Of a stretch of DNA of 9,222 nucleotides, positions 6,924 through 9,222 are shown piece by piece. The notes below the pieces were generated by a model that had not been told where the DNA came from, ran no database searches, and was given only the letters and a program-made list of their open reading frames with translations. This DNA comes from Propionibacteriales bacterium. Its GTDB lineage: Bacteria > Actinomycetota > Actinomycetes > Propionibacteriales > Propionibacteriaceae. Where the stretch lies: contig JAKDKP010000050.1 in assembly GCA_030453285.1 (NCBI GenBank), positions 1 through 9,222 of the forward strand, given 5' to 3'. Positions within the stretch are counted from its first letter, which is position 1. Each line of letters opens with the position of its first letter. The translations under genes were made by a program, and so were the position numbers.

Positions 6924-7909
6924 CACTGTCGAGGCGGCGATGGTTCGTCGGTGTCGATGGGGGTGTGGAGCGTACGCAGGCAGCCGACGACACTGGCGTG
7001 CCAATGCTGGGCAGCCAGCAGGGCGCCGACGGCGCCGGCCGAATCGTGGGTCTGTCCGACGGCGATCATCGCGCTGGACTGCACCCCCGCCGCCCGCAGC
7101 CGGGCGTGGTAGACCACGCCGTCGCCGCGCAGCACGTCGAACTCGGCCAGCATCAGCACCGTTGGCGGCACTTGCGACAGATCGGCACGCTGCATCGGGG
7201 AGTCGCGAGGATTGATGACGGGGCGCCGGTGGCCGAGATAGTCCTTGGCCATCGACCGGTAGTCCCACCGGGCCAGAAACTTCGGAATGCGGAAGGCCCG
7301 GAGCACGTCGAGGCTCAGTGACTTCCTCGACAGGTCAAGGGCGGGCACCTCCAACACCTGCAGGGCGATCGGGTGTCGGCGTCGATCGAGATTCTCGTTC
7401 ACCAGGCAGGCGGCGAGATTGCCACCCGAGGACTGTCCTCCGACAGCGATCCGAGTCGGATCGATGCCGTACTCGGCACCATGATCAACAACCCAGTCCA
7501 GCACGGCCAGGCCCTGCTCGAGCTGGGTGGGGGCGCGATGTTCCGGAGCCAGGGCGTAGTCGACGGCGACCATCACCACACCCGCGTCGCGAGCTCGCGC
7601 CCGGTTGGCCCATTGGTTGAACTGGTAGTCGACACCGCCCTGGCGAAACGCACCGCCGAAAAAGTTGATCACTGCCGGCGACGCCTTCTCGACGTTGACC
7701 GGGCGGTGCAGACGAATCCGCACATCGGGGCCGGGGGAGACCGGGACGATCACCTCTTCGATGTCTGCCGCAGGCATCGGCAGGCCGCGCTGATCCCAGT
7801 CGCGGGCATCGGCCTCGGCGGCACGACGACGACGCTGGCGGATGTTCCGAGGCGGACCCACCTTCGGGCGATCCCGAGCCCAGGCGAGAATCTGAGGGTC
7901 CACAGGCAC
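6923..7909 (-). CDS. Alpha/beta hydrolase, hormone-sensitive-lipase family, altered oxyanion motif
   Basis: This 328-residue cytosolic protein has the family IV (hormone-sensitive lipase-like) esterase fold. The nucleophile elbow is GGQSSGGN with Ser160; Asp258 (EFDVLRGDG) and His288 (GQTHDS) complete a triad with the usual 30-residue Asp-His spacing. VDYALAPEHRAP is the standard post-oxyanion strand. The HGG(G/A)F oxyanion motif reads NFFGGAF: Phe84 replaces His, by a TTC codon. The usual GDSAGG elbow is also changed to GQSSGG. Activity may be altered or lost, but the triad is intact. The GTG start at 7909 has GGAGG (7916-7920) six bases upstream and is only one base after the stop of the preceding hydrolase, so the two are translationally coupled. 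It is probably a paralogue of that hydrolase, with an ester substrate that is unknown. Confidence 0.9.
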   Translation of the reverse strand: MPVDPQILAWARDRPKVGPPRNIRQRRRRAAEADARDWDQRGLPMPAADIEEVIVPVSPGPDVRIRLHRPVNVEKASPAVINFFGGAFRQGGVDYQFNQWANRARARDAGVVMVAVDYALAPEHRAPTQLEQGLAVLDWVVDHGAEYGIDPTRIAVGGQSSGGNLAACLVNENLDRRRHPIALQVLEVPALDLSRKSLSLDVLRAFRIPKFLARWDYRSMAKDYLGHRRPVINPRDSPMQRADLSQVPPTVLMLAEFDVLRGDGVVYHARLRAAGVQSSAMIAVGQTHDSAGAVGALLAAQHWHASVVGCLRTLHTPIDTDEPSPPRQ

Positions 7910-7910
7910 G

Positions 7911-8918
7911 TCAGGCCTCCGAATCGGTGGAGCGGTGGGTGGGTGAGGGATGACTGCGGTAGGCGGCTCTCAGCTCGGCGGCCGCCAGATCCTGCCAGTG
8001 GCGCGCCGCAGGATAACTGGCCGTGATGCCGCAACTGGCGTGGTCGTGATCGGGCAGGTCGTGCCAGACCGTTGGCACTCCGGCGGCTTGGAGTCGGTGC
8101 ACCAGACGGGCGGCCCCGGTGCGAAGTTCGTCGAGCTGGGCGGTCATCACCGTGGTCGGTGGCAGCCCGGCGAGACTTGGCGCATCGGCCGGGGAAGCGG
8201 CGTCATCGATCTCGCCGGTAGGCAGCAGAGCCGCAACGGTGCCGCGCGCCATGGCCAGGAGTTCTGCAGGCGCATCGGGCCCGAAGTCGGTCTCCCGCAA
8301 TGACCCCGCTGGGACCTCCAGCATCAGGTGATGGATCCGCGGCGGATCAGCGATGAGCCCGAGTGCACAGGCCAGGGCGGCGCTGGCAACGGTGGTGGCT
8401 CCGGCGGAGTTGCCACCGAGTCCGAGCCGATCGGGATCGATGTCGTACGTGTCCGCGTTGGTCTGCAGGTGGGCCAGTGCCACCAGGGCGTCGTCGCGGC
8501 CGGTCGGGTACGGCAGTTCCGGTGCCAACCCGTACGCCACGGAGACGATCTGGATGCCGGTGGCGGCCGCGCGCCGGGAGAGCAGTTGGTCGTTCACCAG
8601 CTCACGGGGGCTGCCGAAAACGAATGCGCCACCGTGCAGGAACACCTGGGTGGGCAAGGGAGCGGCGGTCTCGGCGCCCGGCGGTCGATAGCGCCGCCCG
8701 TACGAACTCCGTCCGGCGCTGACCGGGAGTTCGATCTCATCGATCCTCACGCCCGGATCAACCGGCAGCCCGAACTCGCTGGCCAACCGGTCGGCGATAC
8801 GGGTGTTGGTGAGGCGTTGGATCTCCAGGGGGGCCGCTCTGACGTCGGGGGACTCGGCGGTGACCTCGGCGATCCGTTGGCGCCACCGCAGAACGGCCGG
8901 CGCGAGAGCCACATGCAC
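7911..8918 (-). CDS. Alpha/beta hydrolase, hormone-sensitive-lipase family
   Basis: This 335-residue esterase of the hormone-sensitive lipase (family IV) type has a canonical oxyanion motif (FLHGGAFVFGSP, His95), nucleophile Ser171 in GGNSAGA, Asp263 in LDELR, and His293 in DHDHAS, again 30 residues after the Asp. VAYGLAPELPYPTGRDD is the conserved cap-adjacent strand. It has no signal peptide, so it should act in the cytosol on an imported ester. The GTG at 8918 is chosen because GGAGG (8925-8929) lies six bases upstream. The frame stays open 82 codons further, but that would run across the divergent regulator gene and its promoter. It is first in a minus-strand operon with the second hydrolase and the MFS carrier, and faces a LacI-type regulator gene. 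The substrate, possibly an acylated sugar or plant-derived ester, is a guess. Confidence 0.92.
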   Translation of the reverse strand: MHVALAPAVLRWRQRIAEVTAESPDVRAAPLEIQRLTNTRIADRLASEFGLPVDPGVRIDEIELPVSAGRSSYGRRYRPPGAETAAPLPTQVFLHGGAFVFGSPRELVNDQLLSRRAAATGIQIVSVAYGLAPELPYPTGRDDALVALAHLQTNADTYDIDPDRLGLGGNSAGATTVASAALACALGLIADPPRIHHLMLEVPAGSLRETDFGPDAPAELLAMARGTVAALLPTGEIDDAASPADAPSLAGLPPTTVMTAQLDELRTGAARLVHRLQAAGVPTVWHDLPDHDHASCGITASYPAARHWQDLAAAELRAAYRSHPSPTHRSTDSEA

Positions 8919-8931
8919 GGAGAACCTCCAG

Positions 8932-8945
8932 TCGAAGTGCTTCGA
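8932..8945. promoter_or_regulatory. Candidate LacI-family operator
   Basis: TCGAAG, TG, CTTCGA is a perfect 14-bp palindrome in the 69-bp spacer between the hydrolase operon and the LacI-type gene. The core AAGTGCTT differs by one base from the AAGCGCTT core typical of GalR/LacI operators. It lies immediately upstream of the hydrolase Shine-Dalgarno site, a good place to block the operon. The heptamer AAGTGCT recurs at 8949-8955, fourteen bases along, as a possible half-site. Confidence 0.55.
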
Positions 8946-8964
8946 TAAAAGTGCTATGGCGTGC

Positions 8965-8970
8965 AGCATA
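8965..8970 (-). promoter_or_regulatory. Possible -10 for the hydrolase operon
   Basis: On the minus strand TATGCT fits the TANNNT pattern and would place the start of transcription near 8958, so the palindrome at 8932-8945 would sit in the early transcribed region. No good -35 is visible at the right distance, so this is weak. Confidence 0.2.
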
Positions 8971-8975
8971 CGGGC

Positions 8976-8981
8976 TAGGGT
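8976..8981 (+). promoter_or_regulatory. -10 box suggesting a leaderless LacI-type mRNA
   Basis: TAGGGT matches the actinobacterial -10 pattern TANNNT and ends six bases before the ATG at 8988. Transcription would begin at or very near the A of the start codon. There is no separate Shine-Dalgarno site: the only purine-rich stretch is inside this hexamer. No clear -35 was seen. Confidence 0.45.
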
Positions 8982-8987
8982 TCGGTC

Positions 8988-9222
8988 ATGGCCAGACCCA
9001 CCATCTACAGCGTCGCCGACGAAGCGGGCGTCAGCATCTCCACGGTTTCGCTCGTCTTCAATCGGCCGCACAAGGTGCGTGCCGCCACCCGGGACAACGT
9101 CGTCGCGGCGGCACATCGGCTGGGCTATCGGCCGCCGGCCCGGGCGGAGAGTTCCCGTGGGCAACTGGCCACGGTTGCGGTCGCGGCCCCCTTCTCCACC
9201 GTGCCGAGTTGTTCACTGAGGC
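8988..9222 (+). CDS. LacI-family transcriptional regulator (N-terminal part, runs off the right edge)
   Basis: The first 78 codons are present. Residues 4-25 (PTIYSVADEAGVSISTVS then LVFN) are the LacI-type helix-turn-helix, with Ile17-Ser18 at the usual base-contact positions. Residues 26-50 complete the headpiece, ending in the conserved HRLGYRP. The hinge segment ARAESSRG (51-58) has Ser56 where most members have the Leu that wedges into the operator minor groove. VAVAAPFST (63-71) begins the periplasmic-binding-protein-like effector domain, which lies outside the window. It is probably a repressor of the divergent hydrolase-MFS operon, released by a small, likely sugar-related ligand, and may control itself from the shared spacer. 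Translation may start on a leaderless transcript. The family call is firm; the target is inferred from position. Confidence 0.9.
   Translation, partial: MARPTIYSVADEAGVSISTVSLVFNRPHKVRAATRDNVVAAAHRLGYRPPARAESSRGQLATVAVAAPFSTVPSCSLR

Noticed and set aside
8919..9164. Upstream extension of the first hydrolase by 82 codons
   Set aside because: It would overlap the LacI-type gene and the operator. GGAGG with ideal spacing marks the GTG at 8918 as the start.

Overview
The window is high-GC DNA with strong G+C third-position bias, frequent GTG starts and Shine-Dalgarno sites of the GGAGG type. It holds a homodimeric-type pyruvate dehydrogenase E1 (aceE), with a DUF3052 gene and an AhpE-type peroxiredoxin gene directly beside it. 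Mycobacterium tuberculosis has the same neighbourhood (aceE Rv2241, DUF3052 Rv2239c, ahpE Rv2238c). I therefore read the source as an actinobacterium. The general look would suit Propionibacteriales, but I cannot fix the genus from sequence alone.

Left (1-1588): the first gene, minus strand, is a secreted beta-propeller protein of the choice-of-anchor I / phytase-like esterase type. Its C-terminus lies beyond the left edge. Its leader contains a perfect 15-bp interrupted palindrome. The stretch between it and aceE carries two hairpins that probably end aceE transcription.

Centre (1589-5514): aceE (minus) is divergent from a two-gene operon, DUF3052-ahpE (plus), whose stop and start codons overlap as ATGA. 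The 264-bp divergent region contains a plausible aceE promoter and a 13-bp direct repeat upstream of the DUF3052 gene. This block is core metabolism (pyruvate to acetyl-CoA) next to peroxide defence.

Right (5549-9222): a probable accessory catabolic cassette on the minus strand. Two tandem hormone-sensitive-lipase-family alpha/beta hydrolases (genes 1 nt apart) are followed after 51 nt by a 12-helix MFS carrier resembling sugar transporters. A LacI-family regulator is transcribed divergently and runs off the right edge. The 69-bp divergent spacer has a perfect LacI-type palindrome just upstream of the first hydrolase's ribosome binding site, and an apparently leaderless promoter for the regulator. 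The simplest model is a LacI-controlled system that imports and de-esterifies an acylated, perhaps sugar-based, compound. The substrate cannot be read from the sequence. Three points stand out: the second hydrolase has Phe in place of the oxyanion-hole His; the regulator has Ser in place of the conserved hinge Leu; and the candidate operator has a TpG rather than CpG centre.

No rRNA, tRNA, CRISPR array, insertion sequence or phage gene was seen. No gene-free stretch exceeds 300 bases.
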